A stretch of 64,000 bases of DNA from UBA4660 sp002405435 (GCA_036747335.1 DAIOCL010000001.1:1-64000); one strand, 5' to 3'. Shown: positions 53,681 to 63,041, counted from the first letter of the stretch. Numbers and translations: made by a program. Notes: generated from the letters alone by a model not told the origin.

Positions 53681-54133
53681 TTATGTTTTTTTTACCTGCC
53701 GGCCAAAGATGTCGTCTTGCTCCATGATGCGGTTAATCTTTTGTATCACCTGAAAAAACTGGTCGAGCTGTGCGGCCGGAATGCGGCTTGCGAGGTATTC
53801 ATTGAACCGTATGACCTTTTCTCTTGCCCTTTCGCGCATGGATCTCCCCTTTCGCGTCAGTTTGACCAGAACCACGCGGCGGTCACCTTCCCGGGCTACA
53901 CGCACGATAAGTCCGTTTTGTTCCATGGATTTGAGAATACGGGTGAGTCCGGTGGGTTCCATACCCATCTTCGGACCCAGTTTGGTGGCCGGAGTTCCTT
54001 CTTTGTCGATGCTCAGGAGTACATAGGCAATGGCCATGGTGGAGTCATAATGGGCAGCCTCGGCATTATAGAGTTTGGAAATTTTGGCCCATGCCCATCG
54101 TATGTGGAAATCAACGGTCTCTTCGGGCTTCAT
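53681..54133 (-). CDS. MarR-family transcriptional regulator
   Basis: 150 residues. Helical dimerisation ends flank a winged helix-turn-helix (about 50-115): LGPKMGMEPTGLTRILKSME is the recognition region and GDRRVVLVKLTRKG the wing. As first gene of the fad cluster it most likely represses beta-oxidation genes and responds to acyl-CoA or fatty acid; this is inferred from position. A TACTTTAG -7-like box lies 21 bases before the ATG. Confidence 0.88.
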   Translation of the reverse strand: MKPEETVDFHIRWAWAKISKLYNAEAAHYDSTMAIAYVLLSIDKEGTPATKLGPKMGMEPTGLTRILKSMEQNGLIVRVAREGDRRVVLVKLTRKGRSMRERAREKVIRFNEYLASRIPAAQLDQFFQVIQKINRIMEQDDIFGRQVKKT

Positions 54134-54154
54134 GCGGTGACGATTCAGTGGCTC

Positions 54155-54162
54155 CTAAAGTA
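54155..54162 (-). promoter_or_regulatory. -7-like box TACTTTAG of the marR-fad cluster
   Basis: One mismatch to TAnnTTTG on the minus strand, 21 bases before the regulator's ATG. Confidence 0.4.
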
Positions 54163-54232
54163 CAACCGGGTCACGGGTGCCCGCAAACAAATTGGCAAAG
54201 GTTGAAAGCAGCTGAAGACAACCCCATGAGCA

Positions 54233-54883
54233 TCAGGCCAGCAAGCCGTCTTGCATCACCAACTTCCTGTCTGCCAATGCAGCGAGTTCTTCGTTGTGCG
54301 TGACAATAACAAAGGTCTGCCCGAAAGTGTCGCGCAGGTTGAAAAACAACTGATGCAGTTCGCGGGCCCTGGCGGAATCAAGATTGCCGGAGGGCTCGTC
54401 GGCGAGAATGACATCGGGGTTGTTCATCAGCGCCCGGGCCACCGAAACGCGCTGCTGTTCGCCGCCGCTGAGCTGAGCCGGCTTATGTTCCATCCGGTCT
54501 GCCAGTCCTAAGAAACCGAGCAATTCACCGGCGCGCTTCTCCGCCTCTGACCGGCTTTTGCGCGCAATAAATGCAGGAATGCACACATTTTCCAGCGACG
54601 TAAATTCCGGCAGCAGGTTATGGAACTGAATGATGAAACCAATGTGTTTGTTTCTGAACCTGGCCAGGCCCGAGGCTGACTGGGCGAATACGTCGGTGCC
54701 GTCAAATTCGAGGCGGCCGCTATCGGGATAGTCGAGGGTACCGAGGATGTGCAGCAGGGTGCTTTTGCCGGCACCGCTGGCCCCGACAACCGACACCACT
54801 TCACCCCTGCCCACCGCAAGATCAACGCCCCGCACCACCTGCAGGCTGCCATACGCTTTCTTGATTCCCGTAGCCTTGATCAT
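54233..54883 (-). CDS. lolD: LolD-like ABC transporter ATP-binding protein
   Basis: 216 residues. Walker A GASGAGKST (34-42), Q-loop region FIIQFHNLLPEFTSLENV, signature LSGGEQQRVSVARAL, Walker B VILADEPSGNLD and a switch His in IVTHNEE. Most similar by eye to the LolD/MacB group, which extracts lipoproteins or exports substrates. The permease (LolC/E-like) is not adjacent, so the substrate is uncertain. Confidence 0.85.
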   Translation of the reverse strand: MIKATGIKKAYGSLQVVRGVDLAVGRGEVVSVVGASGAGKSTLLHILGTLDYPDSGRLEFDGTDVFAQSASGLARFRNKHIGFIIQFHNLLPEFTSLENVCIPAFIARKSRSEAEKRAGELLGFLGLADRMEHKPAQLSGGEQQRVSVARALMNNPDVILADEPSGNLDSARARELHQLFFNLRDTFGQTFVIVTHNEELAALADRKLVMQDGLLA

Positions 54884-54965
54884 TTCTGATACTTCACTGA
54901 TTGCCCTGCAAATAACGCACAGGGTGTCAAAAAAAACACCATGCCATTTGCACCCCGGGTAATTC

Positions 54966-54973
54966 TATCTTCG
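54966..54973 (+). promoter_or_regulatory. -7 box TATCTTCG of sucC
   Basis: TAnnTTCG variant identical to those before yidC and the cyclase gene, 18 bases before the sucC ATG. Confidence 0.55.
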
Positions 54974-54991
54974 CGCGACATTTTTATCGCT

Positions 54992-56203
54992 ATGAATATT
55001 CACGAATACCAAGGCAAATCCATCCTCGCATCCTTCGGGGTGCCCATTCAGCGTGGCGTTGTAGCCGCCACTCCGGAAGCAGCGCTGGAAGGGGCGCGGC
55101 AATTGCAGGCAGAAACAGGAACCGGCTGGTTTGTTTTGAAAGCCCAGATCCATGCAGGGGGACGTGGAAAAGGAACCATTACCGAAACCGGCTCCCGCGG
55201 TGTTGTGCTGGCCAAATCGCTGGATGAAGTGCCCCTGAAGGCCCGTGATATTCTGGGCGGACACCTGGTGACCCTGCAGACCAAGGCTTCGGGGAAAAAA
55301 GTCAACAAGATCTATATCGCTGAAGACGTATATGGGCCGGGTGCTTCAGCACCCAAGGAATTCTATATGTCGGTACTGCTCGACCGCGCCATCAGCCGCG
55401 TGGTAGTGGTGTACTCTCCCGACGGCGGGATGAACATTGAGGAGGTAGCGCACAACACACCCGAACGCATTTTCAGGGAAACCATTGATCCGCTGACCGG
55501 GCTCACGGATTTTCAGGCGAGAAAAATTGCCTTCAACCTCGGTCTGGGAGGAACGGCTTTCAAGAACATGATCGGCTTCGTGAAAAAACTCTACAAAGCC
55601 TATGTTTCCATCGATGCTTCCCTGTTTGAGATCAATCCCGTGCTGAAAACATCCGACGACCGGGTGATCGCGGTGGACGCCAAGGTAAGTCTCGACGGCA
55701 ACGGTCTCGACCGCCATCCCGATTATGCGGCCATGCGCGATACGTCGGAAGAGGATCCCATTGAAGTGGAAGCTTCCAATGCCGAACTGAACTACGTAAA
55801 ACTCGAAGGCAACGTAGGTTGTATGGTGAACGGTGCAGGGCTGGCCATGGCTACCATGGACATCATTAAACTCAGTGGCGGAGAACCAGCCAACTTTTTG
55901 GATGTGGGAGGAACGGCAGATGCGAAAAGGGTGGAAACCGCATTCAGGATAATCCTGCGCGACACAGCGGTGAAGGCCATTCTCGTCAACATTTTCGGTG
56001 GAATCGTGCGCTGCGACCGTGTGGCACAGGGTATAGTGGATGCCTACCGGAATATCGGAGAAATACCCGTGCCCATCATCGTACGTCTGCAGGGAACCAA
56101 TGCGCGTGAAGCCAAGGAATTGCTCGATGCTTCGGGACTCAAAGTACATAGCGTGATTACCCTGCAGGAAGCGGCAGACAAGGTGAGCGCCGTGCTCAAA
56201 TAA
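54992..56203 (+). CDS. sucC: Succinate-CoA ligase (ADP/GDP-forming), beta subunit
   Basis: 403 residues from the ATG at 54992 (MNIHEYQGKSILASFGVP). Makes ATP or GTP from succinyl-CoA in the TCA cycle with the alpha subunit SucD. ATP-grasp features: VLKAQIHAGGRGKGT, LFEINPVLKT, VNGAGLAMATMDIIKLSGG and FGGIVRCDRVAQGIVDA. The length fits the family. sucD is not in the window. The gene precedes trpG/pabA by 13 bases. Confidence 0.95.
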   Translation: MNIHEYQGKSILASFGVPIQRGVVAATPEAALEGARQLQAETGTGWFVLKAQIHAGGRGKGTITETGSRGVVLAKSLDEVPLKARDILGGHLVTLQTKASGKKVNKIYIAEDVYGPGASAPKEFYMSVLLDRAISRVVVVYSPDGGMNIEEVAHNTPERIFRETIDPLTGLTDFQARKIAFNLGLGGTAFKNMIGFVKKLYKAYVSIDASLFEINPVLKTSDDRVIAVDAKVSLDGNGLDRHPDYAAMRDTSEEDPIEVEASNAELNYVKLEGNVGCMVNGAGLAMATMDIIKLSGGEPANFLDVGGTADAKRVETAFRIILRDTAVKAILVNIFGGIVRCDRVAQGIVDAYRNIGEIPVPIIVRLQGTNAREAKELLDASGLKVHSVITLQEAADKVSAVLK

Positions 56204-56216
56204 TGACATTCCGGGA

Positions 56217-56780
56217 ATGCGGATTCTGGTAGTAGACAACTACGACAGTTTTACCTATAACCTCGTGCATGCGCTGACCTGTCACGCAGGTGTCGATGTG
56301 GTTGTCGAACGAAACGATGCGGTTCGCTTAGACCTGGTTTCCGGATATGACGGTATTGTGCTGTCGCCGGGACCTGGTATACCGGAAGAATCGGGTCAGT
56401 GTCTCGGTATCATTCATCAGTTTGCGGAAACCAAAAAAATACTGGGCGTATGTCTCGGCCATCAGGCCATTGCGGTGGCAATGGGAGGCCAGCTGAAAAA
56501 TCTTGCATCGGTCAAACACGGCATTGCCACCACCGCACATCAGACGAGGCACGATGTGCTGTTTGAAGGAATTGAAGACGCCTTTCAGATCGGGCATTAT
56601 CACAGTTGGGTGGTGGCGGAACCACTGCCCACCTGCCTTGAGGTGCTTTCCATCGATGACGATGGCGAGGTGATGGCCATGAGGCACACTGAATTCAATC
56701 TCTGCGGTGTTCAGTTTCATCCCGAAAGTATCCTGACGCCTGCAGGTGCCACCTTGCTGGGCAACTGGCTGAGGAGGTAA
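56217..56780 (+). CDS. trpG: Glutamine amidotransferase of anthranilate/aminodeoxychorismate synthase
   Basis: 187 residues. Class I amidotransferase triad: Cys79 in GVCLGHQ, His168 and Glu170 in FHPES. N-terminal ILVVDNYDSFTYNLVH and SPGPGIPEE are typical of TrpG/PabA. It supplies ammonia for anthranilate or p-aminobenzoate synthesis; without a neighbouring trpE or pabB the two cannot be told apart. Thirteen bases after sucC, so possibly on the same transcript. Confidence 0.9.
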   Translation: MRILVVDNYDSFTYNLVHALTCHAGVDVVVERNDAVRLDLVSGYDGIVLSPGPGIPEESGQCLGIIHQFAETKKILGVCLGHQAIAVAMGGQLKNLASVKHGIATTAHQTRHDVLFEGIEDAFQIGHYHSWVVAEPLPTCLEVLSIDDDGEVMAMRHTEFNLCGVQFHPESILTPAGATLLGNWLRR

Positions 56781-56897
56781 TGCCTGGTGGACACTTTTAG
56801 CCGTGATGCTGATGTGGTTATGACGAGGGCAAGGCTTCCTGAGTCCCTGGCTGGTTAACATCAACCCGTATGGCTTTTCGCGAACACAAACCCGTTA

Positions 56898-57617
56898 CTA
56901 CCTATTCAACCATTTTTTAAAACGTCCGATCCGGTCAATCGACACCAGAATAACATCATTGTTATCCGGCTCTGGTTTAATATGAACCCTTAATCTTGAT
57001 TGAGAAATCTGGTTTATTTTCACAATTGATGATATCGAAATCAAATAGTTGCGGTTTATTCTCAGAAAATCGTTGGGATTCAGTTCTTCTTCCAAAGCGA
57101 CTAACGTATCTTCCAGTAAATATCTTTTTCCATTGAAACCTACTGCCATCGTGTATTTGTTTTCATAAACAAAATAACTAATGTCTTTGGTAAAGACAAT
57201 GGCATAGGATGTACCTAACTTAATTAGAAATTTTTCCTTATGCCCTTTTGGCAGATTACTTTCGTTGAACTGGGTGTACTTGATCAGACTTTTTTCCAGC
57301 TTTTCCCGGGTGATTGGTTTGATAAGATAATCAATCGTATTTAGCGCAAATGAATTTATTGCATATTCCGAATAAGCTGTTGTGATGATAATTTTTGACT
57401 TGATTAGTTTATCTTCAAAATAAGACAAGCTGTTCACCTCATGCATGTTAACGTCCAGGAAAATGAGATCCGGCTCATTGTATTTAAGATATTCCAAAGC
57501 CTCATGGATGGTCGCTATAGTCTTCTCCACTTTGACATTATAATCTAAGGAGCTAATAATCATTTTGAGTTGATCTGAAACCAACTGTTCGTCTTCAATA
57601 ATGATGGCCCGTATCAT
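56898..57617 (-). CDS. LytTR-family response regulator
   Basis: 239 residues. Receiver domain (1-125) with acidic pocket IIEDE and phosphoacceptor Asp55 in LIFLDVNM, then a LytTR DNA-binding domain (about 135-239; LLEDTLVALEEELNPNDFLRINR is the typical core). Start codon and kinase stop share one base (TGATG). It should be phosphorylated by the adjacent kinase and bind a direct-repeat operator. The coding sequence is visibly AT-richer than the genes outside 56898-61918. Confidence 0.93.
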   Translation of the reverse strand: MIRAIIIEDEQLVSDQLKMIISSLDYNVKVEKTIATIHEALEYLKYNEPDLIFLDVNMHEVNSLSYFEDKLIKSKIIITTAYSEYAINSFALNTIDYLIKPITREKLEKSLIKYTQFNESNLPKGHKEKFLIKLGTSYAIVFTKDISYFVYENKYTMAVGFNGKRYLLEDTLVALEEELNPNDFLRINRNYLISISSIVKINQISQSRLRVHIKPEPDNNDVILVSIDRIGRFKKWLNR

Positions 57618-58687
57618 CAGTAAACCGTGATTAAGTGAATTTTTACACTAAACAAATTATTTTCAATTTTGTATTCCGGCTCTGGATATTCCAATAGCTC
57701 AAATTGTTTCGCCAGGTTCTCTTTTCCCGTGCCTCCATTGCTTTTTGCTTTATTTATGACAGGGTTAAAAGAGTTTGAAACTGTAATAATGTCATTTTCT
57801 CGACTGATACTTATAACTAAGGGACTATCAACACTAAACATATTGTGTTTTACTGCATTTTCAATTAACGAAAGCAGCGTTAACGGGGGCAAATAGTAGT
57901 CGGTTGTCTGCATGTCACCAATCACATTTACTTTTATGGCATCGGGATATCTCATCATCATCAATTGCACATAAGAATCTGAATTGGCATATTCCTCTTG
58001 AAGGGTAATAACGAGCTCGTCATCTTTATGTATAGAAGAACGGTAAATATTTGCCAGGTGAATAACGAATTTCTCGGCTTTTTCCGGCGATTTTTGAATC
58101 AACCCAAGAAGAGATGAAAATGAATTAAAAAGGAAATGAGGACTAAGTTGCTTCTTCAGCGTGATTTGATGAAACTTATTTCGTTCATATTCAATATCTG
58201 ATATGGTACTTCTTAATCTTTGTTCCGTGATTACTTTTACAAGAAGATTTTCAATCAGAAAAATTGTTCCAAAGGTGGTAGTGACGATTAATAAGTACAG
58301 AAAAAAATTAGCGTTTAAGAAAGCCTCATTATCTTCATCATTCATCAGAAAGAACCATATTGACCTTACCGAGAGCGAAATCAAAACTGAAACCAGCAGA
58401 AATCCAAGAATAATGGTAGTTTTCAGATTCGTGATTCTGGGTTTAAAGTATGAGTTCATCATCTCAGAAGCACTAATAATCCATCTATGGCACAAGAGGA
58501 GAATCAATAAGCCTATACTCGTTGTTGGAATAAACACCAACGCGTCTGCTATTGCCTCTTGGATGCTCGTGTCATTAACAAGATCAATAATAAAATTATA
58601 GACCACCAGAAGTAATAAAAGCGCACTATAAATAAGCCATCTTGTCTTCCTTACTTCATTGAATAAGTATCGTTTTTTCTGATACAT
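57617..58687 (-). CDS. LytS/YehU-type sensor histidine kinase
   Basis: 356 residues. Four hydrophobic segments (about 17-36, 48-70, 91-115, 128-152) form an integral-membrane sensor without a large periplasmic part. His_kinase domain with His184 in QLSPHFLFNSFSSLLGL, then a HATPase_c domain (about 260-356: LIENAVKHN, NGGTGKENL). The ATG at 58687 lies inside the end of the DUF4249 gene (32-base overlap) and no other in-frame ATG is close, so translation is coupled. Its partner is the LytTR regulator downstream. Confidence 0.92.
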   Translation of the reverse strand: MYQKKRYLFNEVRKTRWLIYSALLLLLVVYNFIIDLVNDTSIQEAIADALVFIPTTSIGLLILLLCHRWIISASEMMNSYFKPRITNLKTTIILGFLLVSVLISLSVRSIWFFLMNDEDNEAFLNANFFLYLLIVTTTFGTIFLIENLLVKVITEQRLRSTISDIEYERNKFHQITLKKQLSPHFLFNSFSSLLGLIQKSPEKAEKFVIHLANIYRSSIHKDDELVITLQEEYANSDSYVQLMMMRYPDAIKVNVIGDMQTTDYYLPPLTLLSLIENAVKHNMFSVDSPLVISISRENDIITVSNSFNPVINKAKSNGGTGKENLAKQFELLEYPEPEYKIENNLFSVKIHLITVY

Positions 58688-59534
58688 AGCTGGTGTAAAA
58701 GTATCCTACCGGATACAAAGATGGGGTTGTCTCATTGATTACATTACTTCGTATTGGTGCAGGAGGAGGATTTCCAACTACACTCAAGCCCTGATTACCC
58801 GTTTGGGTGAATATGTTGTAAAGATAGTCATAGTGTCCTTTCGAAATTCCGAGCATTTGCACCGTAACTTCATCTCCCAGCTCAAGCCTGATTTCTTCGT
58901 TTGGGTTGACGCCAATGCTTGTTTGACCGTCAAAGAACTTGTCTGAAAGTAAGAGGTTTCGATTATTACCTCTGTCGGGGATTATGAAAGGAATACCGTT
59001 TACCAATGTTTTGAAGTAATAGTAATTTTCTATCCCGGCCGGGTCCGTTAGATCCAGTCTTGCAAAATAACCTTCCTCGGTGATACCTGTGGCCTGTTCA
59101 TATGCAAAATACAGTGTGTCAATTTCTGGTGAAGGCATAATGACACTGGAAGCACTAAACGTGTTTCCTTCCCAATCAATATTGAGCGTATAAGCAGCGT
59201 TGAGGGAAAGCTCAATTTCGTTTGACTCATACCACCCATCCTGCGTATGGGTAAAGGGGTAGGATACTCCATTGCTTTCAACAAAAACCTCAGCATCCGT
59301 AACGATCGGAATTGCGTCCTGAGACAAGTACGGCAGCGTGGTTGTTAGTTTAATCTTTTGAGGTTGGTCTGGTCTGGACGGGTTTAATTCCAGGCCACCA
59401 TCAATGACCAATCTGCGAATTGTGCCACTTTCATTTAAATTTTCCGTTACCACTTTCTCACATGAGATAGCTGTAGCAGCAACTACCAATAGGCACCCGA
59501 TGCTTATTTTATTAAAATGAAATTTCATTGCCAT
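58656..59534 (-). CDS. DUF4249 lipoprotein
   Basis: 292 residues. Lipoprotein signal peptide with lipobox ATAISC (Cys about 25 from the first Met). The rest is beta-rich: RRLVIDGGLELNPSRPDQPQ, TDAEVFVESNGVSYPF, YTLNIDWEGNTFSASSVIMP, characteristic of DUF4249, which in Bacteroidota regularly follows a TonB-dependent receptor gene. It is thought to be a surface or periplasmic-facing lipoprotein partner of that receptor; no ligand is known. Its ATG shares a base with the receptor's stop. A second Met two codons on is equally usable. Confidence 0.88.
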   Translation of the reverse strand: MAMKFHFNKISIGCLLVVAATAISCEKVVTENLNESGTIRRLVIDGGLELNPSRPDQPQKIKLTTTLPYLSQDAIPIVTDAEVFVESNGVSYPFTHTQDGWYESNEIELSLNAAYTLNIDWEGNTFSASSVIMPSPEIDTLYFAYEQATGITEEGYFARLDLTDPAGIENYYYFKTLVNGIPFIIPDRGNNRNLLLSDKFFDGQTSIGVNPNEEIRLELGDEVTVQMLGISKGHYDYLYNIFTQTGNQGLSVVGNPPPAPIRSNVINETTPSLYPVGYFYTSYVSEKTILIQ

Positions 59535-61918
59535 TAGAATTTAAAATTATATGTTACTGAAGGTATAATAGGGAAATATGCGATTTGAACCGCTTCTGTG
59601 GTACCCGTCGCGAGTTCAACACCATTTATCTCACTAATTTCTCTGAAGAAAATTGATGCCGCATTGAGACGGTTGTAGACATTAATGATACTAAAAACCC
59701 ACTGTCCTTTGATCCGTGCATCTTCTTTCGGATTAAGCGTAGCCGAGATATCCAATCTGTGATAGTCCGGCAGCCTGCCCGAGTTGCGACTGCTAAAATC
59801 AGCCACTATAAGTCCATTGCTCTGGTATTTGCCGGAAGGATATGTAACCGGTCTGCCAGACCCATAAATGAAGTTAGCACTCAGCTCCAATCTTTTGTTA
59901 AGTTTATAGAAGCCGATAAGATTCAGTTGATGGCGCTGGTCACTATTCGTGCTATACCATTCATTGTTGTTAATTCCGGTAACTTTAGCTTCCGACCTGG
60001 ACAATGTATAGCTTATCCAGCCTGTAAATTTCCCTTCGGTTTTGCTTATTTGAAGCTCTACTCCATAAGATCGGCCATTGCCCTTAGCGATTTGCGACTC
60101 GATGTTCTCATTGAACAATAAATCCGCTCCATCAATAAAATCAGTAATATTGTTTAAGCTTTTGTAATATGTTTCTGATGATATTTCAAATTTACCATTT
60201 TTAGTATTTTTGAAATAGCCAAGTGCAAATTGATCAGCATTTTGCGGATCTATGTATGGACCTGATGGAGTCCAAACATCTAAGGGGGTTGGTGATGTTG
60301 TGTTAGAAATAAGGTGGATATATTGATACATCTTGTTATATCCAAATTTTACTGATTCCAATTCAGACAACTTGTATCTTACATTAAGTCTTGGCTCTAG
60401 CCCATTATCTGTGGAGATCAATTCTCCGCGTCTGTACTGCCGTTCACCAAGAATGGTGTTTTGGCTATATGTATTAAACACCTCATTATAGGTAAGCGGA
60501 GTTGCACTTGCGTATTCTCTTATTCTTTCTCCTCCCAATCTAAAGAAATTAGAAGCGCGCAGTCCATATTGGATGGAAAGTTTACTTGTTAGCTTTTGCT
60601 CATTGTCCACATAAAATGCCACCTCACTCGCATAATTCTGCTGGAAGGTCTGTGCTTTTATTGGTGATTCCAGCAGCGGACTAATCTGCCCCGGTCGGAA
60701 ATTATAGTACAGAGCATCTGCGCCGAACCGTATTGTGGTTTTGTCATTTAAGTAATAGGTTGCGCGTGGTCTAAGATTATAATTAATGATGTTGGATTTC
60801 CAGGAGAACTCATACCCCGAGCGTAAGTTGTCAAGATTATAATCGTACTGGCTTCCAATAAGCGAAGTTTGTATGAACCATTTTTCCCCACCGGTTCTTG
60901 TCCATCTAATTGTTCCAGATGAATTGCCCCATTGAGCTCCAACCAGACCTGGTAGTTTAAAGTTATCCCTGCCAAAATACCCACTCACGTAGAGGCGATT
61001 TTTTGAATTGATAGCGTAATTGGTTTTTAAGTTCAGGTCATAAAAAAACAGTTTATTATTTCTAAACTCCTCTGACAAATTAGTAAAAAGGTCTACGTAC
61101 GATCTCCTCCCGGCAACGATAAACGATCCTTTTGCTTCTTCTTCTTTAGCTCTTCCTATAGGACCCTCTATTAAAGCCCTGCTTGAAATAAGTCCTATAC
61201 CCATTTCCCTGACGAATTTCTTTGAGTTACCTTCCCTTTGCCTCACGTCAAGCACTGAAGATAAACGGCCGCCGTATGTGGCAGGTACCCCTCCTTTATA
61301 CAGCTTCGCTTCCTTGATTACATCAGCATTAAAGACTGAAAAAAGTCCAAACAAATGGGTTGCATTGAATATAGTTGCTTCATCAAGGAGTATGAGGTTT
61401 TGGTCTGCGCCTCCACCACGAACATTAAAGCCTGAGGAGGCTTCACTAGTTGTCGAAACACCAGGAAGTAGTTGGATGGCCCTTAAGACGTCTGCCTCCC
61501 CAAGAACTGCGGGTAACTGTTTTATCACCTGTGCGTTCAGTGTTTTAACGCCCATCTCAGTGCTTTGAATCAGTTCATTTTTTGCCACTGAGCTGACTAC
61601 TACTTCTGATAAAGTTTTGGAAGAGGAATCAAGAGATATGTTTAAAACCGTATTCGCTTTTAAATCAAGTTCTATTCGTTTCGTTTCCATACCAATATAC
61701 CTCACTTCAAGCGTATACACTCCCGCAGTCAGATCAAAAGAATAAAAGCCATATTCATTTGAAATTGCAACGCCCGCTCCGTTGACAACGAGTGTGGCTC
61801 CAATTAGGGTCTCGCCACTTGATTTTTCACTCACTTCACCAGAAACGGTAAATTTTGATTGTCCTTTAGCCATGCCAACGATTGTTAGCATCATGCAGCA
61901 AATAATTAGGTACTTCAT
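59534..61918 (-). CDS. TonB-dependent receptor with carboxypeptidase-like N-terminal domain
   Basis: 794 residues from the ATG at 61918 (MKYLIICCMMLTIVGMAKGQ signal peptide). Mature N-terminal regulatory-like Ig domain (about 22-110: SGETLIGATLVVNGAGVAIS, VYTLEVRYIGMETK), then the plug (about 120-240: LPAVLGEADVLRAIQLLPGV, SGFNVRGGGADQNLILLDEA) and a 22-strand-type barrel ending in ...IPSVTYNFKF. No STN domain is present, so signalling does not run through a FecR/sigma route; a two-component pair is encoded in the same operon instead. The substrate is unknown. The ATG eight codons further upstream is unlikely to be the start. Confidence 0.92.
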   Translation of the reverse strand: MKYLIICCMMLTIVGMAKGQSKFTVSGEVSEKSSGETLIGATLVVNGAGVAISNEYGFYSFDLTAGVYTLEVRYIGMETKRIELDLKANTVLNISLDSSSKTLSEVVVSSVAKNELIQSTEMGVKTLNAQVIKQLPAVLGEADVLRAIQLLPGVSTTSEASSGFNVRGGGADQNLILLDEATIFNATHLFGLFSVFNADVIKEAKLYKGGVPATYGGRLSSVLDVRQREGNSKKFVREMGIGLISSRALIEGPIGRAKEEEAKGSFIVAGRRSYVDLFTNLSEEFRNNKLFFYDLNLKTNYAINSKNRLYVSGYFGRDNFKLPGLVGAQWGNSSGTIRWTRTGGEKWFIQTSLIGSQYDYNLDNLRSGYEFSWKSNIINYNLRPRATYYLNDKTTIRFGADALYYNFRPGQISPLLESPIKAQTFQQNYASEVAFYVDNEQKLTSKLSIQYGLRASNFFRLGGERIREYASATPLTYNEVFNTYSQNTILGERQYRRGELISTDNGLEPRLNVRYKLSELESVKFGYNKMYQYIHLISNTTSPTPLDVWTPSGPYIDPQNADQFALGYFKNTKNGKFEISSETYYKSLNNITDFIDGADLLFNENIESQIAKGNGRSYGVELQISKTEGKFTGWISYTLSRSEAKVTGINNNEWYSTNSDQRHQLNLIGFYKLNKRLELSANFIYGSGRPVTYPSGKYQSNGLIVADFSSRNSGRLPDYHRLDISATLNPKEDARIKGQWVFSIINVYNRLNAASIFFREISEINGVELATGTTEAVQIAYFPIIPSVTYNFKF

Positions 61919-62303
61919 TAACTTTAATTTTCCGCTAAGCACCCGCTACTTTGGGTATTTCATACTTATTTATTGGCTGAATGACGTAAACCCACCGTTG
62001 AATGGCGTATTTTGACATTAAATGAATATTGCAACATGAAATTGAGCTACCTCGTTTATAATTAGACCATTAACCTGTAGCGCCAGCCTGTTTCTCACAC
62101 CCAAAAAATGTCATTAGCCTGGATGGCGTGCGTGTTTTCTCCTTGCAGCCTCCATCTATTTGAAGGCGCAAAAAAGTTGCTTATCAGAGAACAGAAACCA
62201 AGATGAACGCCACGCCTGCTGCAAAGCTCTATGGCAGCATGAAACCGTTTACGGGGAAACGCAAGCCAAAAAATCGATGTGGTTTTTGAACTAAGAACTC
62301 CGC
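61919..62303. other. Gene-free interval upstream of the TonB receptor operon
   Basis: 385 bases. It must hold the promoter of the receptor operon (minus strand), but no clear TAnnTTTG box could be picked. A short minus-strand frame (62095-62325) gives a sequence without recognisable features. No tRNA, terminator, insertion-sequence end or repeat was found. Confidence 0.5.
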
Positions 62304-62948
62304 TTATCCAACTACCCTGGCACACATCAGTCCGTCGCGCAAAGGAAGCAGAACGGGCTGTATCCGGGGATCCTTTCGGATTTCATCATTGAATGCCTGG
62401 AGGGCCCTGGTTTCCGCATCACCGGTGGCAGCCGGTGTCACCACCTTTCCGCTCCAGAGCACATTGTCGGCCAGAATCAGCCCTCCGGGAGCCATCATCG
62501 GCAATACCTGGTAGTAATAATGCAGGTAGTTTTCTTTGTCGGCATCTATGAACACGAGGTCAATGGGTCCGGAAAGGGTGGGTATGATATCGCGTGCATT
62601 TCCAACATGACGCTCCACCTTGTCAACGATGCCCGCCATTGCAAAGTATTTGTCCTGAATCCACTTCAGTTCATCGTTGATGTCGATGGTAATTAACCTG
62701 CCGCCGGCTTGCAATCCCTCGCAGAGGCAGATGGCCGAATATCCGGTATATGTGCCAATTTCGAGGATTACCGATGGCCGGGTTAGGTGCGACAACAAAC
62801 TGAGCATACGGCCCTGGATGTGTCCGCTAAGCATGCGGGGCATCAGCACTTTTTGCCAGGTTTCGCGGGTAAGGGCTTTCAACACCTCCGGTTCGGGCTG
62901 GGTATGTTCGGTTGCGTAGTTTTCAATCGCCTCCGGGAGAAAGTTCAT
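62304..62948 (-). CDS. SAM-dependent O-methyltransferase (catechol-type)
   Basis: 214 residues from the ATG at 62948; 120 codons of open frame further upstream belong to the opposite-strand channel gene region. Class I methyltransferase of the caffeoyl-CoA/catechol OMT family: LEIGTYTGYSAICLCEGL (SAM loop), LITIDINDE, IDLVFIDADKENYLHYY (metal-binding Asp) and LILADNVLWSGKV. Its substrate is unknown. The upstream CATCTTTG box (62963-62970) gives a 14-base leader. Confidence 0.9.
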   Translation of the reverse strand: MNFLPEAIENYATEHTQPEPEVLKALTRETWQKVLMPRMLSGHIQGRMLSLLSHLTRPSVILEIGTYTGYSAICLCEGLQAGGRLITIDINDELKWIQDKYFAMAGIVDKVERHVGNARDIIPTLSGPIDLVFIDADKENYLHYYYQVLPMMAPGGLILADNVLWSGKVVTPAATGDAETRALQAFNDEIRKDPRIQPVLLPLRDGLMCARVVG

Positions 62949-62962
62949 GTCGGTTCTTTTTG

Positions 62963-62970
62963 CAAAGATG
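62963..62970 (-). promoter_or_regulatory. -7 box CATCTTTG of the O-methyltransferase gene
   Basis: One mismatch to TAnnTTTG on the minus strand, 14 bases before the ATG at 62948. Confidence 0.45.
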
Positions 62971-63041
62971 TGCCAGGCCCCGGAGAGACACGACCCCCTT
63001 TTCCTGCCAATATGCTCATCGGGGATTCGCGCATTCAGGCC

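Noticed and set aside
55346..56239. 297-codon open frame on the minus strand
   Set aside because: Antisense to sucC, whose protein matches its family from end to end.
62095..62325. 76-codon minus-strand frame in the gap after the O-methyltransferase gene, possible transposase remnant
   Set aside because: No transposase motif, inverted ends or repeat could be found; composition looks non-coding.
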